A program made the position numbers and the translations under genes. Of a stretch of 64,000 bases of DNA, positions 36,566 to 45,871 are shown piece after piece. Source of the stretch: Flavobacterium sp. I3-2 (GTDB lineage Bacteria > Bacteroidota > Bacteroidia > Flavobacteriales > Flavobacteriaceae); the NCBI RefSeq assembly GCF_013389595.1, contig NZ_CP058306.1, positions 3,286,001 through 3,350,000 of the forward strand, written 5' to 3'. Under the pieces are notes generated by a model. It was not told where the DNA came from. It was given only the letters and a program-made list of their open reading frames with translations, and ran no database searches. Numbering within the stretch: position 1 is the stretch's first letter; each line of letters begins with the position of its first letter.

Positions 36566-38785
36566 TTATATAATCAACAAACCGAAATCTCGTAATTGTT
36601 CGGCTTGTTTTGTAAACATAAAAGGTTCAAAATCTTCTGATGTTTGCGTTTCAAAACTTTGTTTCATTTGTGCAAATGATAAAACTCCTTTTGGACTTTG
36701 TTTTAATTCTTGTAAAAAGTTACGCAACCACTGCCCTACTTCCAAATCCAATTCAATTTCTAATAAATGGTGTTTGGAATGTAACGTTAATCGAGCTTTT
36801 TCAAACGTTTTTCCTTTTTTGGTTTTCGTAAAGGTTTCTAAAATTGGTAAACTTCCCAACCAAACCACTTTTTGAGTTGCTTTGTACGTTTGGAAAGGTT
36901 CATTTTCTAAAACCGAAACGATATAATCAGGTGTTATTTTCGTTCTTGGCACTTTAAATTCAAACCATTCTTGTAACGGAAAATCAAAACATAGACCATG
37001 CATATAATTGAATAACGATTTCTTCAATCCGAAAGAAAACTTATCATGAACTGCGCCTGATTTATCTTCGTGAATCATATCGTTATTAGCAAAAGTTCCT
37101 AAAGTTGTCGAATGATTGATCACATCAAAACTTTCCGGATTCATCCCAACCGGACTATGCGCCGTCATCGCAAATTGATGCCAAAATCCAGATTGCAGAA
37201 TACCAACTTCAAACATTTGGCGAACCATTTCTAAAGAATCAATCGTTTCTTGAGCTGTTTGTGTAGGAAAACCATACATCAAATATGCGTGAACCATAAT
37301 ACCAGCTTCCGTAAAATTTCGAATCACACGAGCTACTTGCTCAACGGTAACACCTTTATCAATTAACTTCAATAAACGGTCTGAAGCAACTTCCAATCCA
37401 CCAGAAACAGCAATACAACCCGAAGCTTTTAATAATCGACATAAATCTAACGTAAAGCTTTTTTCAAATCGAATATTCGTCCACCACGAAACGGTTAATT
37501 TACGCTTAATGATTTCAATAGCTACTTCACGCATCAACGCAGGCGGCGCAGCTTCATCTACAAAATGAAAACCTGTAGTTCCGGTCGTAGCGATTAATTG
37601 TTCCATACGATCTACAATTTCTTTAGCCGCAATAGGTTCGTAAACCTTGATATAATCTAACGAAATATCGCAAAACGTACATTTTCCCCAATAACAACCG
37701 TGCGCCATGGTTAATTTATTCCAACGACCATCGCTCCATAAACGATGCATGGGATTAACCACTTCGATTACCGAAATGTATTGAGTTAAATCGATATCTG
37801 AATAATCTGGACAACCTACTTCACTTTGTTTATAATCTTGAATTAACGGATTGTTGATGTATTTTACTTGATTATTTTCCAACAAAAAAGTACGTTTCAA
37901 TTCGGATTGAGAAATTTCATTATTCACAAAACGAATCAATTGTTCTGTTGGCGCTTCTCCATCATCTAAATTGATGAAATCAAAAAACTCAAAAACACGA
38001 ACATCAGCAAGCGAACGTAATTCGGTATTTGGGAAACCACCACCCATCACCACTTTAATATTCGGATGATTTGCTTTAATGTATTTTGCGCATCTGAAAG
38101 CGCTGTATAAATTCCCTGGAAATGGAACAGAAAAACCAATGATTTTCGGATTGGTTTTCGTAATTAAATCAGCTAAACTTTGTAAGGTAATTTCATCGAT
38201 ATAGGTTGGTTGCTCATATAGTTTTTGATATAATTCATCAAACGAATTGGCAGACCTTCCCAAACGTTCGGCATAACGACTGAATCCGAAATTTTCATCA
38301 ACCGTTTCGATAATTAAATCGGATAAATCTTCTAAATACAAAGTCGCAAAATGCTTGGCTTTATCTTGAAAACCCATCGAACCAAAAGCCCAATCTAAAT
38401 CTTCGAGATGTGAAAATCGCGAAGCTTGCGGAAGAAAATCGTCATGAACAATAGCATTTGCCAACGTAGGATTTTTTCCTTGAAGAAAAGAAATGACTGC
38501 ATCAATAGATTGAATATAATCATCTTGAAGCGCAACAATACGCAGGGAATTTTCACCCAATTCAAAATTATTTTCAGCAATAAAAGCAAACAAATCTTGT
38601 AATCCGTTTTTAGAAAACAATTTCAGAATCACTTCAATACCTAAATCCGATTGAAACGAAGAAATATTTTTTGTATTCAAAAAACCTTTCAAATAAACCG
38701 TTCCCGGATAAGGCGTGTTTAATTGTGTGAAAGGCGGCGTAATAAGTAAGATTTGTGTTTCCAAATTTGAAAATAATTTTTGCAA
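36566..38785 (-). CDS. B12-binding-type radical SAM protein
   Basis: 739 residues. The N-terminal 1-300 is a cobalamin-binding-like Rossmann region (IIGFSVPFPGNLYSAFRCA, VVMGGGFPNTELRSLADV). The radical SAM core starts near residue 355: the cluster cysteines are C364, C369 and C372 in HGCYWGKCTFCDISL, a CX4CX2C spacing instead of the usual CX3CX2C. GGLEVASDRLLKLIDKG and HAYLMYGFPTQT are the following core strands. The family is widespread but its substrate is not assigned here. Single gene; the 38786-38965 gap contains nothing else I recognise. Confidence 0.87.
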   Translation of the reverse strand: MQKLFSNLETQILLITPPFTQLNTPYPGTVYLKGFLNTKNISSFQSDLGIEVILKLFSKNGLQDLFAFIAENNFELGENSLRIVALQDDYIQSIDAVISFLQGKNPTLANAIVHDDFLPQASRFSHLEDLDWAFGSMGFQDKAKHFATLYLEDLSDLIIETVDENFGFSRYAERLGRSANSFDELYQKLYEQPTYIDEITLQSLADLITKTNPKIIGFSVPFPGNLYSAFRCAKYIKANHPNIKVVMGGGFPNTELRSLADVRVFEFFDFINLDDGEAPTEQLIRFVNNEISQSELKRTFLLENNQVKYINNPLIQDYKQSEVGCPDYSDIDLTQYISVIEVVNPMHRLWSDGRWNKLTMAHGCYWGKCTFCDISLDYIKVYEPIAAKEIVDRMEQLIATTGTTGFHFVDEAAPPALMREVAIEIIKRKLTVSWWTNIRFEKSFTLDLCRLLKASGCIAVSGGLEVASDRLLKLIDKGVTVEQVARVIRNFTEAGIMVHAYLMYGFPTQTAQETIDSLEMVRQMFEVGILQSGFWHQFAMTAHSPVGMNPESFDVINHSTTLGTFANNDMIHEDKSGAVHDKFSFGLKKSLFNYMHGLCFDFPLQEWFEFKVPRTKITPDYIVSVLENEPFQTYKATQKVVWLGSLPILETFTKTKKGKTFEKARLTLHSKHHLLEIELDLEVGQWLRNFLQELKQSPKGVLSFAQMKQSFETQTSEDFEPFMFTKQAEQLRDFGLLII

Positions 38786-38965
38786 AAATACGATTAATTA
38801 GCTCAACAATAAAAGACTTAATTATAATGATATGCTGAAACAAGTTCAGCAAGACAAAATCATATAATCACAAAATATATAAACTTACGTTAAGACTCTC
38901 GTCTTTATAACTAATCTTTAGTGTCATATCTGAAAAAATAGTAAATTAGCAAAAACAAAAAAATT

Positions 38966-40558
38966 ATGCCATCAGATTGTATCAGCTATCAAGATTCTGG
39001 ATATTTTTCTAAACTTATGATCGATTATTTAAACGAAGATAAAAACGTACAATCGTTATATCATCGTTTTCCGAATTTAGAAAATTTCGAAGCACAAATT
39101 CTTGAAAAACAAGCCGATTTCACTCCAAACAATCGCAACATACTTTCGCAAGCTTTGGCAAATCAATATGCTAATTTTGAAATTTCTGAAGCTACTAAAG
39201 TAAATATCGAATTACTTAAAAACCCAAATGCATTCACGATCACTACAGGTCACCAGTTAAATTTATTTACGGGGCCTTTGTATTTTTTATACAAAATCAT
39301 TTCGGTAATTAATTTAACCAAAGAACTTAAATCAAAATATCCAACGTTTGATTTTGTACCGGTGTATTGGATGGCAACTGAAGACCACGATTTTGATGAG
39401 ATTCATTATTTCAATTACGAAGACAAAAAATTCCAATGGCACAAAGAAGCTTCAGGTCCGGTTGGACGTTTAGATTTAGAAGATTTAGATAAGGTTTTCG
39501 AAGCTTTTTCTGCACATTTAGGTTTAGGCGAAAATGCCAAGCAATTGAAAACTTGGTTTGAAAAAGCGTATTTAAAACACCTAAATTTGGCTGATGCAAC
39601 ACGTTATTTAGCTAACGAAATTTTTGGTTCATACGGATTGGTAATTGTTGATGGCGATGATAAAAATCTTAAATCACTTTTTACCCCTTATATTTCTAAA
39701 GAATTAATTGAACAACAATCGCATAATGAAGTTGCAAAAAGCTACGAAATTCTAAAAGATTATTTGATTCAGGTAAATCCGCGTGAAATTAACTTATTTT
39801 ATATCGAAAACGGTTTGCGCGAACGTATTGTTCTTGAAAACGATGTTTACAAAGTCAATCATACCAACATTAGTTTTTCAATAGAAGAAATTTTGAGTTT
39901 GGTTGAAACCAATCCCGAAAAATTTAGTCCGAATGTAATTTTACGTCCTTTATATCAAGAAGTTATTTTACCCAATTTATGCTACATTGGTGGCGGAGGT
40001 GAATTGGCTTATTGGTTAGAATTGAAAGAAGTTTTTAATTATTTCAAGGTTCCGTTCCCAATGATTTTACTTCGTAATTCGGTTTTATTAGCATGTGAAA
40101 AACAAGCGAATAAAGCAGATAAATTAGGATTAAATTGGAAAGATTTATTTTTAAAGAAAGATGTTTTAATTCACAACAAAACCGTTGCGTTATCTGAAAA
40201 TCATTTCGACTTTGAACAACAACGTAATTTCTTACATAAACAATTTAACGATTTAAAAACGTTAGCATTAAAAACAGACAAATCGTTTGAAAATGCAGTT
40301 TTGGCTCAAGAAAAAAAGCAATTAAAAGGTTTAGATAATTTAGAAAAACGCTTATTAAAAGCGGAACGTAAATTACATGAAGATGCTTTAAATCGAATGG
40401 TTGATTTGCAATTAGAATTATTTCCGAAAGGAAGTTTACAAGAACGAAATGTAAACTTTGCTCAATTTTACAAAGCTTACGGAAATGAATTGATTGAAAA
40501 ACTTTTTGAAGAATTACATCCTTTGAATCAAGAATTTACAATTGTGATTTTACAATAA
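38966..40558 (+). CDS. bshC: Bacillithiol biosynthesis cysteine-adding enzyme
   Basis: A 530-residue protein with the BshC features FTITTGHQLNLFTGPLYFLYK, FVPVYWMATEDHDFDEI, PRPLYQEVILPNLCYIGGGGELAYW-type blocks and a long C-terminal coiled coil (about 430-510). It attaches cysteine to GlcN-malate, the last step of bacillithiol synthesis, so this organism should use bacillithiol as its low-molecular-weight thiol. bshA and bshB are not in the window. A very strong bidirectional terminator follows. The start ATG at 38966 fits the conserved MPSDCISYQD. Confidence 0.94.
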   Translation: MPSDCISYQDSGYFSKLMIDYLNEDKNVQSLYHRFPNLENFEAQILEKQADFTPNNRNILSQALANQYANFEISEATKVNIELLKNPNAFTITTGHQLNLFTGPLYFLYKIISVINLTKELKSKYPTFDFVPVYWMATEDHDFDEIHYFNYEDKKFQWHKEASGPVGRLDLEDLDKVFEAFSAHLGLGENAKQLKTWFEKAYLKHLNLADATRYLANEIFGSYGLVIVDGDDKNLKSLFTPYISKELIEQQSHNEVAKSYEILKDYLIQVNPREINLFYIENGLRERIVLENDVYKVNHTNISFSIEEILSLVETNPEKFSPNVILRPLYQEVILPNLCYIGGGGELAYWLELKEVFNYFKVPFPMILLRNSVLLACEKQANKADKLGLNWKDLFLKKDVLIHNKTVALSENHFDFEQQRNFLHKQFNDLKTLALKTDKSFENAVLAQEKKQLKGLDNLEKRLLKAERKLHEDALNRMVDLQLELFPKGSLQERNVNFAQFYKAYGNELIEKLFEELHPLNQEFTIVILQ

Positions 40559-40573
40559 AATGTTTCTAAAAAC

Positions 40574-40607
40574 AAAATGAGTTCGATTGTTGAATCGAAC
40601 TCATTTT
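40574..40607. terminator. Bidirectional terminator after bshC
   Basis: AAAATGAGTTCGATT (40574-40588) pairs perfectly with AATCGAACTCATTTT (40593-40607) around GTTG: a 15-bp stem. It serves bshC and the convergent lipoprotein gene. Confidence 0.9.
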
Positions 40608-40645
40608 AATTTGTTTAAACTTTTGTATTAATCTAGATATTAAAC

Positions 40646-41197
40646 TTATTTAGCTTTTTCTAGTTGTTCTAAATTCTTACTATAAACCGAAGAAACTTCA
40701 ATTAAGATGTCTTGAGCATTTTGATATGTATTCTCGTTTATGAATTTTGCAAAACTATCAATCTTGACTTTATAATCGTTTGACAAACTTTGATAGTAGT
40801 AATTATCAAAATCTGCATTATTTGATACTGTTAACTTGTAAAGTTTATCATTCAAGTCTTTGGAAAGTTTTTCTGGAACCTGAATTCCTTTTTCAGTACA
40901 AATTGTTTTTATTTTTTCTAAATTTTTCGAATGAACATCATTCGCATTAGTTGAAAAATCCTTCAATTCAGCTTTAGAAGCTCGCTCTTTTCCTAAAGCA
41001 GTAGCCTGAGTAAAGAATGATTCATTATCCAATAAATTTTGAATAATTTCATTGTTTTTCTTTTCAGCTTCTGAAAGTTTACTTTGATCAACAGGTTTAC
41101 CTTGATTTGAATTATTGTCTTTTTGACAAGAAACAAAAAATAATGATGCAAGTAAAAATACTGAACCACCTATCAATTTTAAATTATATTTAATCAT
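40646..41197 (-). CDS. DUF4142 family lipoprotein
   Basis: 183 residues; the lipobox FFVSC puts the lipid cysteine at residue 24. The mature part is an all-helical DUF4142 bundle: FFTQATALGKERASKAELKDF, NDVHSKNLEKIKTICTEKG, DFDNYYYQSLSNDYKVKID and NAQDILIEVSSVYSKNLEQL. These proteins have a ferritin-like fold and are periplasmic; no metal ligands are obvious. The function is unknown. It is a single gene after the carbonic anhydrase genes on the same strand. Confidence 0.82.
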   Translation of the reverse strand: MIKYNLKLIGGSVFLLASLFFVSCQKDNNSNQGKPVDQSKLSEAEKKNNEIIQNLLDNESFFTQATALGKERASKAELKDFSTNANDVHSKNLEKIKTICTEKGIQVPEKLSKDLNDKLYKLTVSNNADFDNYYYQSLSNDYKVKIDSFAKFINENTYQNAQDILIEVSSVYSKNLEQLEKAK

Positions 41198-41275
41198 AGT
41201 TTTGTTTTTTATTAATTCATTTATAAATATAATAAAAAATTAACAACAAAAACAAAATCTTAGTTTATTTAAAAC

Positions 41276-41920
41276 TTATTTTTTAAATTTTAATTGATAA
41301 ACATCATCTAATTCGTCATTCGAAGTGATGTTTACTTCTAAGTCGGTTACATATCCGGAATTTAATCCGTAAACCCATCCGTGTAAACTCAGCTCTTGTC
41401 CGCTTTCCCAAGCTCTTTGAACAATAGATGTTTTTGCTAAATCATAAACTTGTTCTTCAACATTCAATTCTACAAAACGATTAAAACGTGAATTTTCATC
41501 TTGAATTTCGTCCAATTCGTTAGCATGTAAGCGATAAACATTTTTAATATGTCTAATCCAGTTGTCAATTATACCAACCGAATTATTTCCCATAGCAGCT
41601 TTTACACCTCCACAACCATAATGTCCGCAAACAATTACGTGTTTAATTTTTAAAACATTTACAGCATAATCTAAAACCGAAAGCATATTCATATCGCTAT
41701 GAACAACCATGTTAGCAATGTTTCTGTGCACAAAAACATCTCCAGGTTTTGCACCAATGATTTCGTTTGCTGGTACACGACTATCTGAACAACCAATCCA
41801 TAATACAGGTGGTGTTTGTTTTAATGATAAATGTTTGAAATAATCTGGATCTAATTTCAATTGATTTTCGACCCATTGATGATTATTTACCAATAATTGT
41901 TGATAAAACGGTGTTTTCAT
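41276..41920 (-). CDS. can: Beta-class carbonic anhydrase (second of a tandem pair)
   Basis: 214 residues from the ATG at 41920 (MKTPFYQQLLVNNHQWVENQ). All zinc and catalytic residues of a beta-carbonic anhydrase are present: WIGCSDSRVPANEI (Cys and the Asp-Arg pair) and VIVCGHYGCGGVKAAMG (His and Cys). It converts CO2 and bicarbonate in the cytoplasm. It starts 1 base after the stop of the first carbonic anhydrase gene, so the two are one transcript. Closest in pattern to E. coli Can. Confidence 0.95.
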   Translation of the reverse strand: MKTPFYQQLLVNNHQWVENQLKLDPDYFKHLSLKQTPPVLWIGCSDSRVPANEIIGAKPGDVFVHRNIANMVVHSDMNMLSVLDYAVNVLKIKHVIVCGHYGCGGVKAAMGNNSVGIIDNWIRHIKNVYRLHANELDEIQDENSRFNRFVELNVEEQVYDLAKTSIVQRAWESGQELSLHGWVYGLNSGYVTDLEVNITSNDELDDVYQLKFKK

Positions 41921-41921
41921 C

Positions 41922-42554
41922 TTAAACTTCTTGATCAATAAAAATTACTTCGCCCGTTTCAACTTTATAATACGCACCAACCAAACCGATTTCTTGGTTT
42001 TTCAACATTTCGTTTAAAACAACACTTCTATTCATAATTTCTTGTTTCATGATATGAACATTGTTAAAAGCTACTTTATCAATTCCTTCTTGTGATTTGA
42101 TATCTAAAGTTGGAAATTGTTCTTTTATTTCGCGAATTGAAGGCTGAACTTTATTTAATAAACTAGTTAGATGTCCTAATTTTACATCATGACAAGCGCC
42201 TTTTATGGCACCACAATTTGAGTGTCCTAATACTACTATTAACTTCGACCCTGCCATTTTACATGCAAATTCCATCGAACCAATAACATCATCGTTAATA
42301 ATATTTCCAGCAACACGTGTACTAAAAATATCACCTAAACCTTGGTCAAATATCAATTCTGCAGATGTCCTACTATCAATACAGCTTAGAATAATAGCAA
42401 ATGGAAATTGACTTTCACGAGATTTATTAACTTGTTCTAATAAATCGTGATTCATTTTTAAATTTTCTACAAATCGTTGATTTCCTTCTTTTAAAAACTC
42501 CAATGCTTTTTTAGGAGTTACGGTAGATTGATCTTCTGCTGTATGAAATTTCAT
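41922..42554 (-). CDS. Beta-class carbonic anhydrase (first of a tandem pair)
   Basis: 210 residues from the ATG at 42554 (MKFHTAEDQSTVTPKKALEF); the frame extends to 42578 but that start is less typical. The zinc site is complete: ILSCIDSRTSAELIFDQG and VVLGHSNCGAIKGA. It differs in sequence from the downstream copy (TRVAGN in place of HRNIAN), so this is not a recent duplication. It lies 247 bases from metK, divergent, and the shared region contains the metK leader. Cytoplasmic CO2 hydration is expected. Confidence 0.93.
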   Translation of the reverse strand: MKFHTAEDQSTVTPKKALEFLKEGNQRFVENLKMNHDLLEQVNKSRESQFPFAIILSCIDSRTSAELIFDQGLGDIFSTRVAGNIINDDVIGSMEFACKMAGSKLIVVLGHSNCGAIKGACHDVKLGHLTSLLNKVQPSIREIKEQFPTLDIKSQEGIDKVAFNNVHIMKQEIMNRSVVLNEMLKNQEIGLVGAYYKVETGEVIFIDQEV

Positions 42555-42676
42555 CTTTTTATATTTAAAGTTAATCAAAGTTAAAACATATTTTTTTTTC
42601 GTGTTGTTAAAAATGTATGTTTTTTAAAATTGAAAATTAATTAAACAATTAACTTTATTTTATGAATATAAAGCCT

Positions 42677-42684
42677 TAATTTTG
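42677..42684 (+). promoter_or_regulatory. Putative metK promoter -7 box
   Basis: TAATTTTG matches TAnnTTTG. Transcription would start near 42690, which puts the whole structured leader (42692-42801) in the mRNA. The -33 position (42655-42657) reads TTA, one mismatch from TTG. Confidence 0.5.
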
Positions 42685-42691
42685 TGGTATT

Positions 42692-42801
42692 AATCTTTGA
42701 GAGGAAAAATTTGACTGATTGCAACCTCGTAAAAAAAATGCTAAAGCAGATCCATTCCTTTAGTCATATTTTTACGTTGCCTTGAAGTTTACCTCGTAAA
42801 A
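42692..42801 (+). ncRNA. Structured metK leader, candidate SAM-responsive RNA
   Basis: Between the promoter and metK lies a leader with two copies of CCTCGTAAAA (42725-42734 and 42792-42801). TTTTTACG (42769-42776) can pair with CGTAAAAA of copy 1 (42728-42735, a long hairpin continued by ATG/CAT and CTAAA/TTTAG) or with CGTAAAA of copy 2 (42795-42801). GAGG (42701-42704) can pair with CCTC of either copy. These pairings exclude each other, as in a riboswitch. GCAACC (42721-42726) and TGCTAAAGCAGA (42739-42750) resemble S-box core blocks, from memory only. No intrinsic terminator is seen, so control would be at another level. Confidence 0.5.
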
Positions 42802-42824
42802 TCAATAAAAATAAAACAAAATAT

Positions 42825-44111
42825 ATGGCTTATTTTTTTACCTCAGAATCTGTTAGTGAGGGACATCCAGACAAAATTGCGGATCAAATTTCAGACGCAT
42901 TAATTGATAATTTTTTAGCCTTTGATCCTGAATCAAAAGTAGCTTGCGAAACCTTAGTTACTACAGGACAAGTTATCTTAGCCGGAGAAGTAAAATCAAA
43001 CACGTATTTAGACGTTCAAAAAATTGCTCGTGATACGATTAAAAAAATCGGATATACAAAAAGCGAATATATGTTTGATGCAAATTCTTGTGGAATATTA
43101 TCAGCTATTCATGAGCAATCTGCTGATATTAACCAAGGTGTAGATAAATCAAACAAAGAAGAACAAGGTGCTGGTGACCAAGGAATTATGTTTGGTTATG
43201 CAACTAATGAAACAGAGGATTTCATGCCTTTAGCGTTAGATTTATCTCATAAATTATTACAAGAATTAGCTGAGTTAAGAAGAGAAAACAACGAAATCAC
43301 CTATTTAAGACCTGATGCAAAATCTCAGGTAACTTTAGAATATGGAGATGACAACAAACCTAAAAAGGTAGTTACCATTGTTTTATCAACGCAACATGAC
43401 GATTTTATTAAACCTGAAAATGCAACTTTAGAAGCAAAAGTTAAAGCTGAAAAAGAAATGCAAGACAAAATAAAATCTGATATTGTTTCGATTTTAATTC
43501 CACGCTTATTAAAAAAATACCCACAGTACGAAGCGTATTTCAACAATGAAATTACTTACCATATAAACCCAACTGGTGTTTTTATTATTGGTGGACCACA
43601 CGGTGACACTGGATTAACAGGACGTAAAATTATCGTTGATACTTACGGAGGAAAAGGTGCTCATGGTGGAGGTGCTTTTTCAGGAAAAGACCCAAGTAAA
43701 GTTGACCGTTCTGCAGCTTATGCTGCGCGTTACATTGCTAAAAACTTAGTTGCTGCTGGAGTTGCTGATGAAATTTTAGTACAAGTTTCTTACGCAATTG
43801 GAATTGCTGAACCGATGGGAGTTTTTGTAAATACATACGGAACTTCTAAAGTTGCTATTTCTGATGCAGAAATTGCAGTTAAAATTCAAGAATTATTTGA
43901 TTTAAGACCTTATTTTATTGAGCAATCTTTAAAATTACGTCAACCTATTTATAGCGAAACTGCTGCTTACGGACACATGGGACGTAAAAACGAAATAGTT
44001 TCTAAAACATTCACAACTCCAAACGGAGAAGAAAAAGTAATGGAAGTAGAACTATTCACGTGGGAAAAATTAGATAAAATTCAAGAAATTAAATCTTTAT
44101 TTTCATTATAA
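42825..44111 (+). CDS. metK: S-adenosylmethionine synthase
   Basis: A 428-residue methionine adenosyltransferase. N-terminal [20 protein letters not shown] (active-site His and Asp), [12 protein letters not shown], the phosphate-binding loop [20 protein letters not shown] and [20 protein letters not shown] are all present. It makes SAM from methionine and ATP in the cytoplasm. It is longer than the E. coli enzyme (384 residues), mainly by an insert near residues 165-240, which is usual for Bacteroidota. It is preceded by a structured leader and followed by a terminator and the mtnN gene. Confidence 0.97.
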   Translation: MAYFFTSESVSEGHPDKIADQISDALIDNFLAFDPESKVACETLVTTGQVILAGEVKSNTYLDVQKIARDTIKKIGYTKSEYMFDANSCGILSAIHEQSADINQGVDKSNKEEQGAGDQGIMFGYATNETEDFMPLALDLSHKLLQELAELRRENNEITYLRPDAKSQVTLEYGDDNKPKKVVTIVLSTQHDDFIKPENATLEAKVKAEKEMQDKIKSDIVSILIPRLLKKYPQYEAYFNNEITYHINPTGVFIIGGPHGDTGLTGRKIIVDTYGGKGAHGGGAFSGKDPSKVDRSAAYAARYIAKNLVAAGVADEILVQVSYAIGIAEPMGVFVNTYGTSKVAISDAEIAVKIQELFDLRPYFIEQSLKLRQPIYSETAAYGHMGRKNEIVSKTFTTPNGEEKVMEVELFTWEKLDKIQEIKSLFSL

Positions 44112-44113
44112 AA

Positions 44114-44143
44114 TCAAAGCTGTCTTTTTAGGCAGCTTTTTTT
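44114..44143 (+). terminator. Terminator after metK
   Basis: AAAGCTGTC (44116-44124) pairs with GGCAGCTTT (44131-44139), one G-U pair, followed by a T-run to 44143. Confidence 0.85.
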
Positions 44144-44159
44144 AAATTCATTTAATATT

Positions 44160-44927
44160 ATGATTGGAATTATTGGAGCTATTCCAGAAGAAGTAAATGC
44201 GATTATTGCAGAAATGCAAATTTCTGAAACACGAATAATCGGTGACAGAAAATATTATATTGGTCATCTAGAAAACGTAGCCTGTGTTCTTGTATTTTCA
44301 AGAATTGGAAAAGTTGCTGCCGCTATTACTACCACAACGTTAATTCAAGAATTTAAAATTTCTAAATTGATTTTTACTGGTGTTGCTGGCGGAATTCGTA
44401 AAGATATTAAAGTTGGCGATGTTGTTTTGGCTACGCATTTAGCACAACACGATTTTGATGTTTTTCCTTTGTATCCAAAAAATGAAATTCCATTAATAAA
44501 CAAAAAGTATTTTACTACTGATACTGAATTAAATCAAACGGCTACCAATGAAATTTCTAGTTTTTTAGAAGCTAAAAATATTCATAATTATATTTCTGAA
44601 AACGATTTGAATGAGTTCAAAATCCAAATTCCAAATTTACATCAGGGTTTGATTGTTAGTGGTGACCAATTTATATATCAGAAAGAACAAGTTTCTAAAA
44701 TCTTAAACGATTTTCCTGAAACTTTATGTGCCGAAATGGAAGGTGCAGCTGTAGCACAAGTTTGTTATGAATATCAAATTCCGTTTACAGTTATCCGAAC
44801 CATTTCTGATAATGCGAACGAAACAGCAACTATTGATTTTAAAAGATTTATAGAAAAAATTTCTAATACATATGGCTTATGGATTATTAAACATATTTTA
44901 AAAAACATAAAAACGCTACCTAATTAG
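44160..44927 (+). CDS. mtnN: 5'-methylthioadenosine/S-adenosylhomocysteine nucleosidase
   Basis: A 255-residue MTA/SAH nucleosidase. GIIGAIPEEVNAII contains the catalytic Glu pair (E10/E11), TGVAGGI and ETLCAEMEGAAVAQVC bind the ribose, and RTISDNANE holds the catalytic Asp. It is about 25 residues longer than the E. coli enzyme because of an insert near residues 120-165. It removes adenine from SAM by-products in the cytoplasm, recycling what metK-derived SAM produces. It lies 49 bases after metK, but the metK terminator lies between them. A perfect-stem terminator touches its stop. Confidence 0.94.
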   Translation: MIGIIGAIPEEVNAIIAEMQISETRIIGDRKYYIGHLENVACVLVFSRIGKVAAAITTTTLIQEFKISKLIFTGVAGGIRKDIKVGDVVLATHLAQHDFDVFPLYPKNEIPLINKKYFTTDTELNQTATNEISSFLEAKNIHNYISENDLNEFKIQIPNLHQGLIVSGDQFIYQKEQVSKILNDFPETLCAEMEGAAVAQVCYEYQIPFTVIRTISDNANETATIDFKRFIEKISNTYGLWIIKHILKNIKTLPN

Positions 44928-44941
44928 TTAGCGTTTTTATG
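44906..44941. terminator. Bidirectional terminator after mtnN
   Basis: CATAAAAACGCTA (44906-44918) pairs perfectly with TAGCGTTTTTATG (44929-44941). It overlaps the mtnN stop and faces the convergent DUF4349 gene. Confidence 0.85.
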
Positions 44942-44956
44942 TTTTGTAATTCCAAT

Positions 44957-45811
44957 TTATTTTTTAGACTTATTTAATTTTTTACGGATAAAATACCAAG
45001 CCAAACCTACGATTAAAAATAAAGGCCAAATGTAAATTAATCCAATGAAGAATCCAGGAATCCAACTTACACTTCCTTTCAATGCATTTACAATTTTATC
45101 TCCGTACGAAACCGTAATCCCTGAATCGGCTGTTGGTTTGTAAAAAGTGATATTTAAAGTACTCATCGAAACACGACTTTTCATGTAATTCAACTGACCT
45201 TGTTTTGATTCAATTTCTTCTCGAATTACATTAATTTGTTGCTCTATTTCAATGATATCAGAAACTTTACTTGCTTTTCTTAATAAATCGATATAACGAG
45301 CTTCTAATTCTTTTTTAGATTTTAAACGGGCTTCTAAATCAATGTATTGTTCTGTAACATCTTCAGAGGTAATTTGCTTTTCATCAAAATAAGAAATGCC
45401 TTGAGTTACATTGTTAACTAATTTTTCAAAGTTTTGATTTGGAACTCGGATTACAATATTTCTTGTAATTTCATTATAACCTTTTGTTTCGCTATCTAAC
45501 TGAACATAACCGTTTACTGTTTTTAAAGCTGCATAAATTTTAGCTGCAGTTTTGTTCATGTCCGCCGTTTCAAAACGTAAATTTCCGTTTTTAATTATTT
45601 TCTGGTCAATTGGAATTGCCGTTGAAGCATTTGATGATTCTGTTGGCGCAGCCTCAGGAGCTGCTTGTGGTGCTTGTAATGCATCGTTTGAATACATTGC
45701 TTCTTCTTCAGCAACAACTTTATCTGTTGCGTAATCTACCTCGTTTGATGGAGATTTTTTGCAAGAGATAAAAACAAAAGCAAAACTAAGTACATATACA
45801 ATTCGTTTCAT
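44957..45811 (-). CDS. DUF4349 domain lipoprotein
   Basis: 284 residues; the lipobox VFISC sets the lipid cysteine at 17. An Ala/Pro-rich linker (about 40-60) is followed by the DUF4349 domain: IKNGNLRFETADMNKTAAKI, TRNIVIRVPNQNFEKLVNN, the coiled-coil region YIDLEARLKSKKELEARYID, and a single C-terminal membrane helix (about 250-275) with a KKLNKSKK tail. It is probably anchored at both ends in the inner membrane region; the function is unknown but resembles periplasmic membrane-associated proteins of the stress-response type. Confidence 0.8.
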   Translation of the reverse strand: MKRIVYVLSFAFVFISCKKSPSNEVDYATDKVVAEEEAMYSNDALQAPQAAPEAAPTESSNASTAIPIDQKIIKNGNLRFETADMNKTAAKIYAALKTVNGYVQLDSETKGYNEITRNIVIRVPNQNFEKLVNNVTQGISYFDEKQITSEDVTEQYIDLEARLKSKKELEARYIDLLRKASKVSDIIEIEQQINVIREEIESKQGQLNYMKSRVSMSTLNITFYKPTADSGITVSYGDKIVNALKGSVSWIPGFFIGLIYIWPLFLIVGLAWYFIRKKLNKSKK

Positions 45812-45871
45812 AAGTTGGATTTTTAACGAATATACTAAATAAATTGGTTTGATTTTTAATCAAAATCCCAT

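Noticed and set aside
42769..42801. Intrinsic terminator ahead of metK
   Set aside because: The TTTTACG/CGTAAAA hairpin is not followed by a T-run, so it is not a terminator; it is kept only as part of the leader.
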